DNA of 64,000 nt, taken from the NCBI RefSeq assembly GCF_947492455.1, contig NZ_CANLNB010000003.1, positions 248,001 to 312,000 on the forward strand, read 5' to 3'. The position numbers were made by a program, and so were the translations under genes. The notes under the pieces were generated by a model, which did not search any database, was not told where the DNA came from, and saw nothing but the letters and a program-made list of their open reading frames with translations. Positions 43,639 to 53,275 of this stretch are shown one piece after another; position 1 is the stretch's first letter; every line of letters begins with the position of its first letter. The DNA comes from an uncultured Aliiroseovarius sp. GTDB taxonomy: Bacteria > Pseudomonadota > Alphaproteobacteria > Rhodobacterales > Rhodobacteraceae.

Positions 43639-46400
43639 GCGTGTTCGGCATAGGATTCACCACGCCTCTGCTTCTGCTGGGGCTTCTCGCGCTGCCGGTG
43701 ATCTGGTGGCTGTTGCGCGCCGTGCCGCCTGCGCCTCGCAAACAGGTGTTTCCGGCGGTTACCCTGCTTTTGGGGCTGGAAGACAAGACAGCACAGGCAG
43801 ATCGCACGCCGTGGTGGCTTCTACTTTTGCGACTTTTGGTGGTGGCTGCGATGATCATCGGGTTTGCTGGCCCGGTGTTGAACCCGGATAACGCGCCGGG
43901 CAGGACTGGGCGGCTTTTGATATTTGTCGATGACTACTGGCCCGCCGCGTCGGACTGGTCTCAGCGGATGCAGGTGATCGAAGCGAGGCTTGAGCAAGCA
44001 CAGGCGGCCGCGCGCCCAGTTTCCCTTGTTTTGGCAAGTTCTGTGGGGCGCGTGGATGTGGATCAGGACACCGTGTGGCAGACGGCAGACGCGTGGCAAT
44101 CTGCGCTTTCGGGGCAGTCTCCGGTGGCATGGGATGCACCTTATGCGGTTTCGGAGGACTGGGTCCGCGCGCAGGGATCTGCGGATGTGCTGTGGATTTC
44201 GGACGGGGTCGCGCGTGCGGGCCGTGCGGATCTGATTTCACATTTCGAACAAATGGGCGCTGTGGAGGTGTTGGAGCCCCCATCGGCCCGCATTGGCATT
44301 CTGCCTGCCACACTGGACGGCGGTGATCTGGTACTGTCGGTGCTGAGCACTGGCCCCGCCCCTGCAACTGACCTGACCGTCGAGGCGCTGGGTCCGGACC
44401 CGGAGGGGATCGAGCGTGTGTTGCTCTCGACCCCTGTCGCCTTCGACAGCGGAACCAATCGGGCGGAGCTTCGCTTGACCGTTCCCAGTGAACTCCGCAA
44501 CCGGATCGACCGCATTCAGATCGCGGATCATCGGGCTGCCGGGGCCGTTACTCTTGCCGATGACAGTCTGCGCCGTCGGAAGGTTGGGCTGCTGAACACG
44601 GTGGGCGAGCGTGAAGGGTTGGAGCTTCTGTCGCCGCTGCACTACCTGCGCGAGGCTTTGGTAACGACCGCCGAGACCATCGAGCTGCCCGCGTTATCTG
44701 AACTGATCAAGGCGGGGCCAGATGTGATCATCCTGCCGGATGTGGCCAGCTTTTCGGACACAGATCGTGAGGCTTTGACCAATTGGGTCACGGATGGCGG
44801 GCTGTTGCTGCGGTTCGCGGGGCCACAGCTGGCCTCTGCCGATCTGGGGCAGGGGGTCGAGGACACGCTGCTGCCCGTACGCTTGCGCGCAGGCGGGCGT
44901 GTGGTCGGCGGCGCGATGAGCTGGGGCGACCCGCGCACCATGGCGCCGTTCACAGAAGACTCGCCGTTCTTCGGGTTGCCCGTCCCGGATGATGTGCAGG
45001 TCGAGGCGCAGATCTTGGCCCAGCCCGGCCCAGATTTGGCCGAACGCACGATTGCCACCCTGTCTGACGGCACCCCAATCGTGACCCGCCGTGCGCTGGG
45101 CGCGGGGCAGGTGGTGTTGTTCCATGTCTCGGCCAACGCCGAATGGTCTTCGCTGCCGTTCTCGGGACTGTTTGTGCAGATGTTGGAGCGCTTGGCGGTC
45201 TCGTCCCAAGGCAGCGCGCGCGAGGGCGTTGCGTTGGAGGGGACCACATGGGTCGCCACCCACGTATTGGACGGGTTCGGCCAGCTGTTGCCTCAAGATG
45301 CAGCTGCGGGAGTGCCCGGGCCGCAACTGGTGGATCCCGCCGGGCCTGATCTTCCGCCGGGGCTTTATGCGGATGGGGACCGGGTACAGGCGGTAAATGT
45401 GCTGCGCGCGGACAGCGTGCTGGAGCGCGTCGACTGGCCCGCGCGTTTGGCACCAAGCTGGCAGGTTGAAGAAACCCAGCAGGAGTTCGGCCCGTGGTTG
45501 TTGGCATTGGCGTTGGTCTTGGGCGCGCTTGATGTTTTGCTGACGCTCTGGCTGGCGGGACGATTGCTTCCGGGCGCGCGGCGGTTCGCGACCGGGGTGG
45601 TTGCCGGGATCGCGCTGCTTGCTACGTCGCAGCTTGCGGATGCGCAGACCGAGACGCCACCCAGCGTCTTGGACGCCGCCAGCATTGTCACGCTTGCCCA
45701 TGTGAAAAGCGGGGACCCTGCTGTGGATCAGGTGGCGCGGGCCGGTTTGCTTGGTCTGTCGGATCAACTGTTTCTGCGCACCTCGGTCGAACCCGCGCGG
45801 CCTGTGGGCGTGGATGTTGAGGTCGACGACCTGTCCGTCTATCCGCTGCTCTATTGGCCCTTAACCGACACGACGCCCATACCTAGCCCCGATGCGATCC
45901 TGCGGCTGAAACGCTATCTGGCGGCGGGCGGGTTGATCCTGTTTGACACGCGCGATGCCGGCACGGGTGGAGATTCCGCCGCCAGCCGCCGCCTGCGCGC
46001 GGTGGCCTTGCCGTTGAACCTGCCGCTTCTGGATCAGGTGCCGCATGACCACGTGCTGACCCGCAGCTTTTACCTGCTGCAAGAATTCCCCGGTCGAAAT
46101 CGCGGCCCCGTCTGGGCCGAAGCCCCGCCCCCCAACGCCGAGCGCGCCGAGGGGATGCCGTTTCGCAATCTGAATGATGGGGTGACGCCGGTGATCGTTG
46201 GCGGCAATGACTGGGCCGGTGCCTGGGCCATTCGCGACGATGGACGCCCGATGTTCCCCGTGGGACGCGGGCAGGCGGGCGAGCGGCAACGGGAAATGGC
46301 GCTGCGGTTCGGGATCAATCTGGTGATGCATGTGCTGACCGGAAACTACAAATCCGATCAGGTCCACGTGCCTGCGCTTTTGCAAAGGTTGGGCGAATGA
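43635..46400 (+). CDS. BatA/DUF4159 membrane protein
   Basis: This 921-residue protein starts with GTG inside the DUF58 stop (GTGA overlap). N-terminal BatA region: about two TMs (FTTPLLLLGLLALPVIWWLLR, LLLLRLLVVAAMIIGFAGP), then a periplasmic von Willebrand-like/glutamine-amidotransferase-like part, another TM near 620-645 (LLALALVLGALDVLLTLWLAG), and a C-terminal DUF4159 domain (about 690-915; YPLLYWPLTD, GGLILFDTRD). Its role is envelope-related and not defined. The family is common in alphaproteobacteria with MoxR/DUF58. Confidence 0.88.
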   Translation: MSVFGIGFTTPLLLLGLLALPVIWWLLRAVPPAPRKQVFPAVTLLLGLEDKTAQADRTPWWLLLLRLLVVAAMIIGFAGPVLNPDNAPGRTGRLLIFVDDYWPAASDWSQRMQVIEARLEQAQAAARPVSLVLASSVGRVDVDQDTVWQTADAWQSALSGQSPVAWDAPYAVSEDWVRAQGSADVLWISDGVARAGRADLISHFEQMGAVEVLEPPSARIGILPATLDGGDLVLSVLSTGPAPATDLTVEALGPDPEGIERVLLSTPVAFDSGTNRAELRLTVPSELRNRIDRIQIADHRAAGAVTLADDSLRRRKVGLLNTVGEREGLELLSPLHYLREALVTTAETIELPALSELIKAGPDVIILPDVASFSDTDREALTNWVTDGGLLLRFAGPQLASADLGQGVEDTLLPVRLRAGGRVVGGAMSWGDPRTMAPFTEDSPFFGLPVPDDVQVEAQILAQPGPDLAERTIATLSDGTPIVTRRALGAGQVVLFHVSANAEWSSLPFSGLFVQMLERLAVSSQGSAREGVALEGTTWVATHVLDGFGQLLPQDAAAGVPGPQLVDPAGPDLPPGLYADGDRVQAVNVLRADSVLERVDWPARLAPSWQVEETQQEFGPWLLALALVLGALDVLLTLWLAGRLLPGARRFATGVVAGIALLATSQLADAQTETPPSVLDAASIVTLAHVKSGDPAVDQVARAGLLGLSDQLFLRTSVEPARPVGVDVEVDDLSVYPLLYWPLTDTTPIPSPDAILRLKRYLAAGGLILFDTRDAGTGGDSAASRRLRAVALPLNLPLLDQVPHDHVLTRSFYLLQEFPGRNRGPVWAEAPPPNAERAEGMPFRNLNDGVTPVIVGGNDWAGAWAIRDDGRPMFPVGRGQAGERQREMALRFGINLVMHVLTGNYKSDQVHVPALLQRLGE

Positions 46401-48487
46401 GTGCGCTGTCGCTGCAATTCGCGCCCGGCCTGCCGTGGTTGGTGATTGCTGTTCTGGCGGCGCTGGCTGCCGTATCGCTTGCGGTTGCCCTGTGGCGCGG
46501 GCTGGCAGGGTGGTCGTTGCGGGCTGCGACGGCTTTAGTCCTTCTGGCGGCGCTCTCTGGTCCATCGCTTCAGCAAGAGGAACGCGATCTGCTGACGGAT
46601 ATCCTGCTGGTGCTGGAGGATGACAGCCCTTCGCAATTTTTGTCAGATCGCCCCGCACAGAACCAACTGGCGCGCGACGATATACTGGCGCAAATCGCCG
46701 CCCGCCCATCGCTCGACGCGGTGTGGCGGCAGCTGTCCGAGTTTGCACCCGAAGGTGAAGGGGAGGCCGAGGGGACGCGGTTGATGACCGCCCTAAAAAA
46801 GGCGATGGCCGAGCTTCCAGCCAACCGCCTTGCAGGGGTGGTGCTGATCACGGATGGCGTCGTGCATGATCTGCAGAACGCGCCCGGTTTGCCTGTGCCT
46901 GTGCATGCGATGATCTCGGGCAGGGCGCAGGATTGGGACCGGCGGGTCAGCGTCACGGATGCGCCGGCCTTTGCCATTCTGGGCGAACAGATTGAACTGC
47001 GCCTGAAGGTCGAGACCCTTGGCAATCTTCCTGATGGACTGCCCCCTGCGGTCCTGTCCGTGTCCCATGATGGCGTACCCCTTGCCGATGTTCCTGTAGG
47101 CGATGGTGCAGAGATTGTGATGCCGCTGACGCTGGAACATGCCGGCCGCAATCTGATCCACGTGACGCTTCCCGTAGAGGACGGCGAACTGACCGGGCGC
47201 AACAACGAGGTGGTGATCGAGCTGAACGGCGTGCGCGACCGGCTTCAAGTGCTTCTGATCTCGGGCACTCCGCATCCGGGGACGCGGACGTGGCGCAATC
47301 TGTTGAAATCTGACAGCGCGGTGGATCTGGTGCATTTCACCATTCTGCGTCCGCCTGAGAAACAGGATGGCGTGCCGGTCAGTGAGCTCAGCCTGATTGC
47401 CTTTCCCACGCAGGAACTGTTTGTCGAAAAGATCGACGAGTTCGATCTGATCATCTTCGACCGCTACCAATTGCGGGGCATTCTGCCCGGTGGGTATTTG
47501 GCGAGTGTGCGCAATTATGTGCAGCGGGGCGGGGCGGTGCTGATCGCAGCGGGCCCGTCTATGGCCAGTGCAGATAGCATCGGGCGCACGGCGCTTGCAG
47601 ATATCATGCCCGCGACGCCGACGGGACGGTTGTTCGAACAACCCTTTAAGCCTGTTGTCACTGATGACGGCCAACGCCATCCGGTGACGCGCGATTTGTC
47701 ACGTCATGCGCCAGAAGGCGGCTGGGGGCCGTGGATGCGCCATATTGAGGTTTTACCGCAGCGCGGCCACGTGATCCTGTCCGCGCCAGATGATGCACCG
47801 CTTTTGATGGTGGATCACAGTGACGACGGGCGCGTTGCTCTGCTGGCGTCGGACCACGCGTGGCTGTGGGCGCGGGGGCATGAGGGCGGAGGACCTCAGT
47901 TGGAGCTTCTGCGCCGCTTGGCCCATTGGCTGATGCGCGAACCCGAGTTGGAGGAAGAGGCCCTGTCGGCCATTGCGACCGAGGACGGGCTTGTGATCCG
48001 GCGCAATACGATGTTACTCGAATTGCCCGAGGTGACCGTCACTGCTCCGAGCGGGGAAGGTGCCACCACCGCCTTGTCCCAAGCCGCACCCGGCGTGTTT
48101 GAAACGCCGTTTGCCACCGATGCGACGGGGCTGTTCCATATCGAACAGGGAGAGTTGTCGACTGTCGTAGTGCGCGGGGCGGCAACATCGGTCGAGTTCA
48201 GCAATCCCCTAGCGCGCCGCGATTTGCTTCAACCGGTGCTGGCCACAAGCCGCGGAGCTGTGATGCGCATCGAAGACGGTTTACCCAGTTTGCGTGCGGT
48301 ACGAGTTGGTCAACCCGCGTCGGGTCGCGGATGGCTGGGCTACACCCCGCGCGACGCTTATGTCACCACCGCAATCCGCCTGCGCCCCTTGGCACCGCCG
48401 TGGGCCATGTTGGTTTTGGCGGGTTTTGCTTTGGTATTTGCTTGGCTTTGGGAAGGCCGTGGTGGCGCAGCGCGGCGCGATCCCTAA
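46397..48487 (+). CDS. Large membrane protein, glutamine-amidotransferase-like, MoxR operon
   Basis: This 696-residue protein has N-terminal TMs (about 13-60), a periplasmic part with VWA-like VLLITDGVVHDLQ and a GATase1-like fold (GILPGGYLASVRNYVQRGGAVLIAAGP), and a C-terminal TM (about 665-685, PWAMLVLAGFALVFAWLWEG). It shares the general layout of the preceding protein. Its start overlaps the preceding stop by 4 bp. It is the last gene of the operon, with 5 bp to the stop of the convergent DUF599 gene. Confidence 0.85.
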   Translation: MSALSLQFAPGLPWLVIAVLAALAAVSLAVALWRGLAGWSLRAATALVLLAALSGPSLQQEERDLLTDILLVLEDDSPSQFLSDRPAQNQLARDDILAQIAARPSLDAVWRQLSEFAPEGEGEAEGTRLMTALKKAMAELPANRLAGVVLITDGVVHDLQNAPGLPVPVHAMISGRAQDWDRRVSVTDAPAFAILGEQIELRLKVETLGNLPDGLPPAVLSVSHDGVPLADVPVGDGAEIVMPLTLEHAGRNLIHVTLPVEDGELTGRNNEVVIELNGVRDRLQVLLISGTPHPGTRTWRNLLKSDSAVDLVHFTILRPPEKQDGVPVSELSLIAFPTQELFVEKIDEFDLIIFDRYQLRGILPGGYLASVRNYVQRGGAVLIAAGPSMASADSIGRTALADIMPATPTGRLFEQPFKPVVTDDGQRHPVTRDLSRHAPEGGWGPWMRHIEVLPQRGHVILSAPDDAPLLMVDHSDDGRVALLASDHAWLWARGHEGGGPQLELLRRLAHWLMREPELEEEALSAIATEDGLVIRRNTMLLELPEVTVTAPSGEGATTALSQAAPGVFETPFATDATGLFHIEQGELSTVVVRGAATSVEFSNPLARRDLLQPVLATSRGAVMRIEDGLPSLRAVRVGQPASGRGWLGYTPRDAYVTTAIRLRPLAPPWAMLVLAGFALVFAWLWEGRGGAARRDP

Positions 48488-48492
48488 ACGGA

Positions 48493-49191
48493 TCAGGTGT
48501 CAGGTTGCATCAGCACCGAGCGCGAGTGAGAGGCAAACTCGCGTCGCCACAACACCGCAAACGTAAAGAGCGTTGCGAAGATCAGGCTAACTGGTCCGAT
48601 TAGCCAGGCCAACGCGGCCATCGAGAAATAGACCGAGCGCAGTCCCCGGTTGAAACTGCGTGCCGCGGTGATGTTGATCTCTCCTGCTTTGCGGGCGCGG
48701 GGCAGGGCGGTCGGGTCGGTTTCATCGTTGGGCACTGACGCCATGACCACCGCGCAATACCCAAACAGCCGGTGCGACCAGACGAATTTCAAAAACGCAT
48801 TGGCGAGAAACAGAATGACCAACAGGATCTTCACCTCCCAGACCAGTTCCGGTGCGCTGGTTTGGGTCAAGTCGTGCGCAACACCGCGCAACCGTTCAGT
48901 ATTGCCAAGCAGGGCCAGCCCACCACCCGTGGCGATCATTGTGGCCGAGGCGAAGAAACTTGCCCCTTGGCGCAAGCTGGACAGGATCGCGCTGTCAAAG
49001 ATACGGGGTTGGCGCGTGATGAACTGGACCATCCAGTCGCGCCGATACTGGGCCACGATCTTGGATGTGGATTGTTTTTCGTTCGTGGCGCTCTCAATAC
49101 GCAGTCCGATCGCAAGCCAAGCCAGTAAGATCAATGCCACGGCGGCCAGATCAAGCAGCGAAAATAGGGCGAAACGCTCAGCAAAAGTCAT
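48493..49191 (-). CDS. DUF599 membrane protein
   Basis: This 232-residue protein has four TMs (about 10-30, 80-100, 118-140, 190-215). Seen: SFFASATMIATGGGLALLG and the NRGLRSVYFSMAALAWLIGP end, both family hallmarks. Its function is unknown. It stands divergent from glcD and convergent to the MoxR operon. Confidence 0.88.
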   Translation of the reverse strand: MTFAERFALFSLLDLAAVALILLAWLAIGLRIESATNEKQSTSKIVAQYRRDWMVQFITRQPRIFDSAILSSLRQGASFFASATMIATGGGLALLGNTERLRGVAHDLTQTSAPELVWEVKILLVILFLANAFLKFVWSHRLFGYCAVVMASVPNDETDPTALPRARKAGEINITAARSFNRGLRSVYFSMAALAWLIGPVSLIFATLFTFAVLWRREFASHSRSVLMQPDT

Positions 49192-49231
49192 GTTTCACGC
49201 ATAAGCCGTTCCTTGTTGTTGCTAAAGTGAA

Positions 49232-49258
49232 AAATTGGTTATATTTTTTTACCAATTT
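49232..49258. promoter_or_regulatory. glc promoter/operator: AAATTGGT ... ACCAATTT dyad
   Basis: AAATTGGT (49232-49239) and ACCAATTT (49251-49258) are exact inverted repeats separated by TATATTTTTTT. A -10-like TATATT (49240-49245) lies in the spacer, with TTGTTG (49216-49221) 18 bp upstream. TTGGT/ACCAA half-sites are typical of GntR/FadR-type regulators such as GlcC and LldR, but those sites usually have only 2-3 bp between halves. The ATG of glcD is 17 bp downstream. Confidence 0.55.
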
Positions 49259-49275
49259 AGTTTGGAGGGATTCTC

Positions 49276-50709
49276 ATGCAGATGCCGGAGCCAAGTTCCC
49301 GCGTTTTGTCGCGCAAAGATCACATCGTTGCGCGGCTGCAATCTGTATTGCCGCAAGGGGCCGTGGTGCATGACCCGATCCAGACCCGTGCCTATGAATG
49401 CGATGCGCTGACGGCCTATAAATGCCCACCGCTCTGCGCGGTGTTGCCGACCTCAACCGACGAGGTGTCAGCGGTGATGCGTATCTGCCATGAGGAAGGC
49501 GTGCCCGTTGTGCCGCGCGGGGCAGGGACATCGCTTGCGGGCGGCGCATTGCCCACGGCAGACAGCGTGATCCTTGGCGTGGCGCGTTTGAATGATGTGC
49601 TGGAAACCGACTATGACAACCGCTTCATCCGCGTGCAGTCGGGGCGCACTAACCTGTCTGTCACGGGTGCTGTTGAAGAAGACGGATTCTTCTACGCGCC
49701 CGATCCGTCCTCGCAACTGGCCTGTGCGATTGCGGGCAACATCGCGATGAACTCTGGTGGCGCACATTGTCTGAAATACGGCGTGACCACCAACAACCTG
49801 ATGGGCGTGACCATGGTCATGGCCGATGGTGAGGTGGTCGAGATCGGCGGCGCACATCTGGATGCAGGCGGATTGGACCTGCTGGGGCTGATCTGCGGCT
49901 CGGAAGGTCAGCTTGGCGTTGTGACCGAAGCCACCTTGCGCATCCTCGCCAAGCCAGAAGGGGCGCGTCCGGTGCTGGTCGGGTTTGATAGCAACGAAGT
50001 CGCGGGCCATTGCGTCTCCGACATCATCAAATCCGGCATCCTACCTGTCGCGATCGAGTTCATGGACCGCCCCTGCATCCGCGCGACCGAGGCGTTCGCC
50101 GGCGCGGGCTATCCCGATTGCGAAGCGCTTTTGATCATCGAGGTCGAGGGGTCCGCGGCCGAGATCGACGACCAGCTGTCGCGCATCATCGAGATCGCCA
50201 AGCGTCATAACCCGGTGGAAGTGCGCGAAAGTACCTCGGCCGAAGAAAGCGCGAAGATCTGGCTGGGTCGTAAGTCCGCCTTTGGTGCGATGGGGCAGAT
50301 CAACGATTACATGTGTCTGGATGGCACGATCCCGGTGTCCGAGCTGCCTTTGGTGCTGCGCCGTATTGGCGAGATGAGCAAGGAGTACGGGCTGGACGTG
50401 GGCAACGTATTTCATGCGGGCGACGGGAACATGCATCCTCTGATCCTGTTTGATGCCAACAAGCCCGGCGATCTTGAGAAATGCGAGGCCTTTGGCGCCG
50501 ACATTCTGCGCCTCTGTGTCGAGGTCGGTGGCTGCTTGACCGGCGAGCACGGTGTGGGCGTCGAAAAGCGTGACCTGATGGTGTCGCAATATGGCGATGA
50601 CGATCTGGAAATTCAGCTGCAGGTCAAGGACGTGTTCGACCCTGCTTGGCTTCTGAATCCGGCCAAGGTCTTCCCCCTGAACGTCACTGAAACCCGACGC
50701 GCCGGATAG
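49276..50709 (+). CDS. glcD: Glycolate oxidase subunit GlcD (FAD-linked)
   Basis: This 477-residue FAD subunit oxidises glycolate to glyoxylate with GlcE and GlcF, feeding electrons to the respiratory chain. Seen: the PCMH FAD motif VVPRGAGTSLAGGALPTADSV, NIAMNSGGAHCLKYGVT, and the C-terminal HAGDGNMHPLILFD and TGEHGVGVEKRDL. Normal length. Ribosome site GGAGGG. It is first in glcDEF. Glyoxylate can go to glycine by transamination and then to the glycine cleavage island in this window. Confidence 0.95.
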   Translation: MQMPEPSSRVLSRKDHIVARLQSVLPQGAVVHDPIQTRAYECDALTAYKCPPLCAVLPTSTDEVSAVMRICHEEGVPVVPRGAGTSLAGGALPTADSVILGVARLNDVLETDYDNRFIRVQSGRTNLSVTGAVEEDGFFYAPDPSSQLACAIAGNIAMNSGGAHCLKYGVTTNNLMGVTMVMADGEVVEIGGAHLDAGGLDLLGLICGSEGQLGVVTEATLRILAKPEGARPVLVGFDSNEVAGHCVSDIIKSGILPVAIEFMDRPCIRATEAFAGAGYPDCEALLIIEVEGSAAEIDDQLSRIIEIAKRHNPVEVRESTSAEESAKIWLGRKSAFGAMGQINDYMCLDGTIPVSELPLVLRRIGEMSKEYGLDVGNVFHAGDGNMHPLILFDANKPGDLEKCEAFGADILRLCVEVGGCLTGEHGVGVEKRDLMVSQYGDDDLEIQLQVKDVFDPAWLLNPAKVFPLNVTETRRAG

Positions 50710-50772
50710 GGGCTCTGCCCCTACGGCTTGATCTGCGATCCGCGCCTACCCCGAGATATTTGAGACAAGAAA
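50707..50772 (+). repeat. Hairpin plus ATATTTG-ACAAGAAAA box, copy 1
   Basis: TAGGGGC (50707-50713) pairs with GCCCCTA (50717-50723), and the hairpin starts on the glcD stop codon. It is followed by CCCCGAGATATTTGAGACAA ending in GAAAA just before the glcE ATG. A similar module is on the other strand at 62198-62251 and a weaker one at 60518-60588. The glcE start has no good Shine-Dalgarno, so the box may act in translation or processing. Confidence 0.55.
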
Positions 50773-51903
50773 ATGCGAAGAACTCCAACGAGTGAACAAG
50801 ACCTGTCCGATCTAATCCAATCCTCAGAGGGGCCGATTAAGATTGTGGGCGGCGGGACGCGTGATATTGGCGCGCCGGTTGAGGGGACGCGGATCTCCAC
50901 GGCTGGGCTGTCGGGCGTGACGCTTTATGAGCCGGGCGCGCTGACCCTTGTGGCGAAGGCAGGCACGCCGTTGGAGGAGATCGACGCGCTTCTGGCCAAG
51001 GAAGGGCAGCGGCTGGCCTTTGAGCCATCCGATCTGCGCGGGTTGCTGGGTACTGAAGGCGTCTCGACCATTGGCGGCGTGGTGGCAACCAACGCGTCCG
51101 GTCCACGCCGCATTCAGGTCGGGGCTGCGCGGGATTTCTGCCTTGGCGTGCGGTTTGTCGACGGGATGGGCCGTGTGTTGAAAAACGGTGGGCGCGTCAT
51201 GAAGAACGTGACGGGCTATGATCTGGTCAAGCTGATGGCGGGCAGTTGGGGCACACTGGGCGTGATGACCGAAATCAGCATGAAGGTGATGGCCATTCCT
51301 GAAACCGAAACCACTCTGGTGGGCGAGGGTCAGACCGCTGTGCAGGCGGTCGAAAGCCTGTCCGCTGCGCTGGGCTCGCCCTTCGATGTGACGGGCGCTG
51401 CGTTTGCCGGTGGGAAGACCTTTGTGCGGATTGAGGGGCTTGAGGCTTCTGTTGCGTATCGTGCGGCAGAGCTTGCGAATGGCGCTCTGGCCGGGTTCCA
51501 GCCCGTTTCGGGGGCTGCGTCCGCTGATATTTGGACACAGATCCGGGATGTCAGTGCCTTCGCGGATCGTGACGGTGCCGTTTGGCGCATCTCGGTCAAA
51601 CCTTCGGATGGCCCGCGGTTGGTTGCCGCCCTAGAAGACCTCGCGCCTCAAGCGATCTACGACTGGGGCGGCGGGCTTGTTTGGCTGCACATCGCGGATC
51701 AGACCGATGGGGGCGCCGCGCGCGTGCGGGCTGAGCTGGCAAAGATGGGTGGCCACGCCACCTTGGTGCGTGCCCCTGCGGAAGTGCGGGCCACTGTTCC
51801 CGTCTTCCAGCCCGAACCCGCCCCGATTGCCGCTTTGACCCGCGGCCTTCGCCAGAAATTCGACCCGCACGGGATCCTTAATCCCGGCCTGATGGGAGCT
51901 TAA
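50773..51903 (+). CDS. glcE: Glycolate oxidase subunit GlcE (FAD-binding)
   Basis: This 376-residue subunit has a PCMH FAD domain in the first half (VGGGTRDIGAPVEGTRI, GGVVATNASGPRRIQVGAARDF, KNVTGYDLVKLMAGSWGTLG). It lacks the long C-terminal region of GlcD, as is normal for GlcE. It is separated from glcD by a hairpin/box module and followed 3 nt later by glcF. Confidence 0.94.
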   Translation: MRRTPTSEQDLSDLIQSSEGPIKIVGGGTRDIGAPVEGTRISTAGLSGVTLYEPGALTLVAKAGTPLEEIDALLAKEGQRLAFEPSDLRGLLGTEGVSTIGGVVATNASGPRRIQVGAARDFCLGVRFVDGMGRVLKNGGRVMKNVTGYDLVKLMAGSWGTLGVMTEISMKVMAIPETETTLVGEGQTAVQAVESLSAALGSPFDVTGAAFAGGKTFVRIEGLEASVAYRAAELANGALAGFQPVSGAASADIWTQIRDVSAFADRDGAVWRISVKPSDGPRLVAALEDLAPQAIYDWGGGLVWLHIADQTDGGAARVRAELAKMGGHATLVRAPAEVRATVPVFQPEPAPIAALTRGLRQKFDPHGILNPGLMGA

Positions 51904-51906
51904 GCC

Positions 51907-53199
51907 ATGCAGACCCATTTCACGCCCGAGCAGCTGAAAGACCCTGCCATCGAACGCGCGAACGAGATCTTGCGCTCGTGCGTCCATTGCGGGTTTTGCA
52001 CCGCGACCTGTCCCAGCTATCAGGTGCTGGGGGACGAGTTGGACAGCCCGCGTGGCCGGATCTATCTGATCAAGGATATGCTGGAAGCCGGGCGGCCTGC
52101 CGATAAGAAAACGGTCGAGCATGTGGACAAATGCCTGTCCTGTCTGGCCTGCATGTCGACTTGCCCGTCGGGCGTGCATTATATGCACCTGATCGACCAC
52201 GCGCGGGCGCATATCGAAAAGACCTATAAACGCCCGCTGTTTGACCGGCTGCTGCGCTGGACGCTGGCGCAGGTGATTCCCTATCCGGGGCGGTTCCGGC
52301 TGGCCATGCAGGGCGCGCGACTGGCGCGGCCTTTGCGGAAGTTCATGCCCGATCCGCGGCTTGAGGCGATGTTGGAAATGGCGCCGCCCAAGCTGCCACG
52401 CAAGTCCGCCAATGACGCGCCACAGGTGTTCCCGGCCAAGGGTGAGCGCAAGAAACGTGTGGCGCTGCTGACCGGCTGTGCACAAAAGGCGCTGGACACG
52501 GATATCAACGACGCCACCATCCGCCTGCTGACCCGTCTGGGCTGCGAGGTCGTCGTGGCGAAGGGCATGGGCTGTTGCGGCGCACTGACCCATCACATGG
52601 GCAAAGAAGATCAAAGCCACGCGCAGGCGGCGGCGAATATTGCCGCGTGGATGCGTGAAAAGCGCGGCGAGGGGTTGGACGCGATCGTGATCAACACATC
52701 GGGCTGCGGCACCACGGTCAAGGACTACGGCTTCATGTTCCGCAACGACGCGCTGGCCGAGGACGCAGCGGCGGTGTCGGGCATGGCAATGGATATCAGC
52801 GAGCTGTTGATGACGCTGGACCTGCCCGAGGCGCAGATGGATCTGCGGGTGGCTTATCACTCGGCTTGTAGCCTTCAGCACGGCCAACAGGTGAAAACCC
52901 ACCCGAAAACGCTGTTGAAAAAGGCCGGGTTTGAAGTGGTCGAGCCCGCCGATCCGCATCTGTGCTGTGGGTCTGCCGGAACGTATAACCTGATGCAGCC
53001 CGAGATTTCGAAAGAACTAAAAAAGCGCAAGGTGGCCAATCTGGAGGCCAAGTCACCCGAAATCATCGCAGCGGGCAATATTGGCTGCATGATGCAGATC
53101 GGATCAGGCACGGGCATCCCCGTGGTTCACACGGTCGAGCTTTTGGACTGGGCAACTGGCGGCCCAAAACCGCGCAAAATACAACCAGCGGCGCATTAA
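51907..53199 (+). CDS. glcF: Glycolate oxidase iron-sulfur subunit GlcF
   Basis: This 430-residue subunit has two [4Fe-4S] Cys clusters near the N-terminus (CVHCGFCTATCPS and CLSCLACMSTCPS) and two CCG domains downstream (GCCGALTHHMG and CCGSAGTYN). It passes electrons from the flavin subunits to quinone. Normal length. A short hairpin (53242-53258) follows and may end the operon. Confidence 0.95.
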   Translation: MQTHFTPEQLKDPAIERANEILRSCVHCGFCTATCPSYQVLGDELDSPRGRIYLIKDMLEAGRPADKKTVEHVDKCLSCLACMSTCPSGVHYMHLIDHARAHIEKTYKRPLFDRLLRWTLAQVIPYPGRFRLAMQGARLARPLRKFMPDPRLEAMLEMAPPKLPRKSANDAPQVFPAKGERKKRVALLTGCAQKALDTDINDATIRLLTRLGCEVVVAKGMGCCGALTHHMGKEDQSHAQAAANIAAWMREKRGEGLDAIVINTSGCGTTVKDYGFMFRNDALAEDAAAVSGMAMDISELLMTLDLPEAQMDLRVAYHSACSLQHGQQVKTHPKTLLKKAGFEVVEPADPHLCCGSAGTYNLMQPEISKELKKRKVANLEAKSPEIIAAGNIGCMMQIGSGTGIPVVHTVELLDWATGGPKPRKIQPAAH

Positions 53200-53241
53200 T
53201 CCTTTCGTAACCGTCTGTTTTCGCCTTAGATATAGCCCAAT

Positions 53242-53258
53242 GGGCAGAGAAACTGCCC
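53242..53258 (+). terminator. Hairpin between glcF and the serine protease gene
   Basis: GGGCAG (53242-53247) pairs with CTGCCC (53253-53258) around AGAAA. No T-run. It may be a weak terminator for glcDEF or a leader hairpin of the next gene. Confidence 0.4.
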
Positions 53259-53275
53259 GCATTAGGCAGTTGAAC

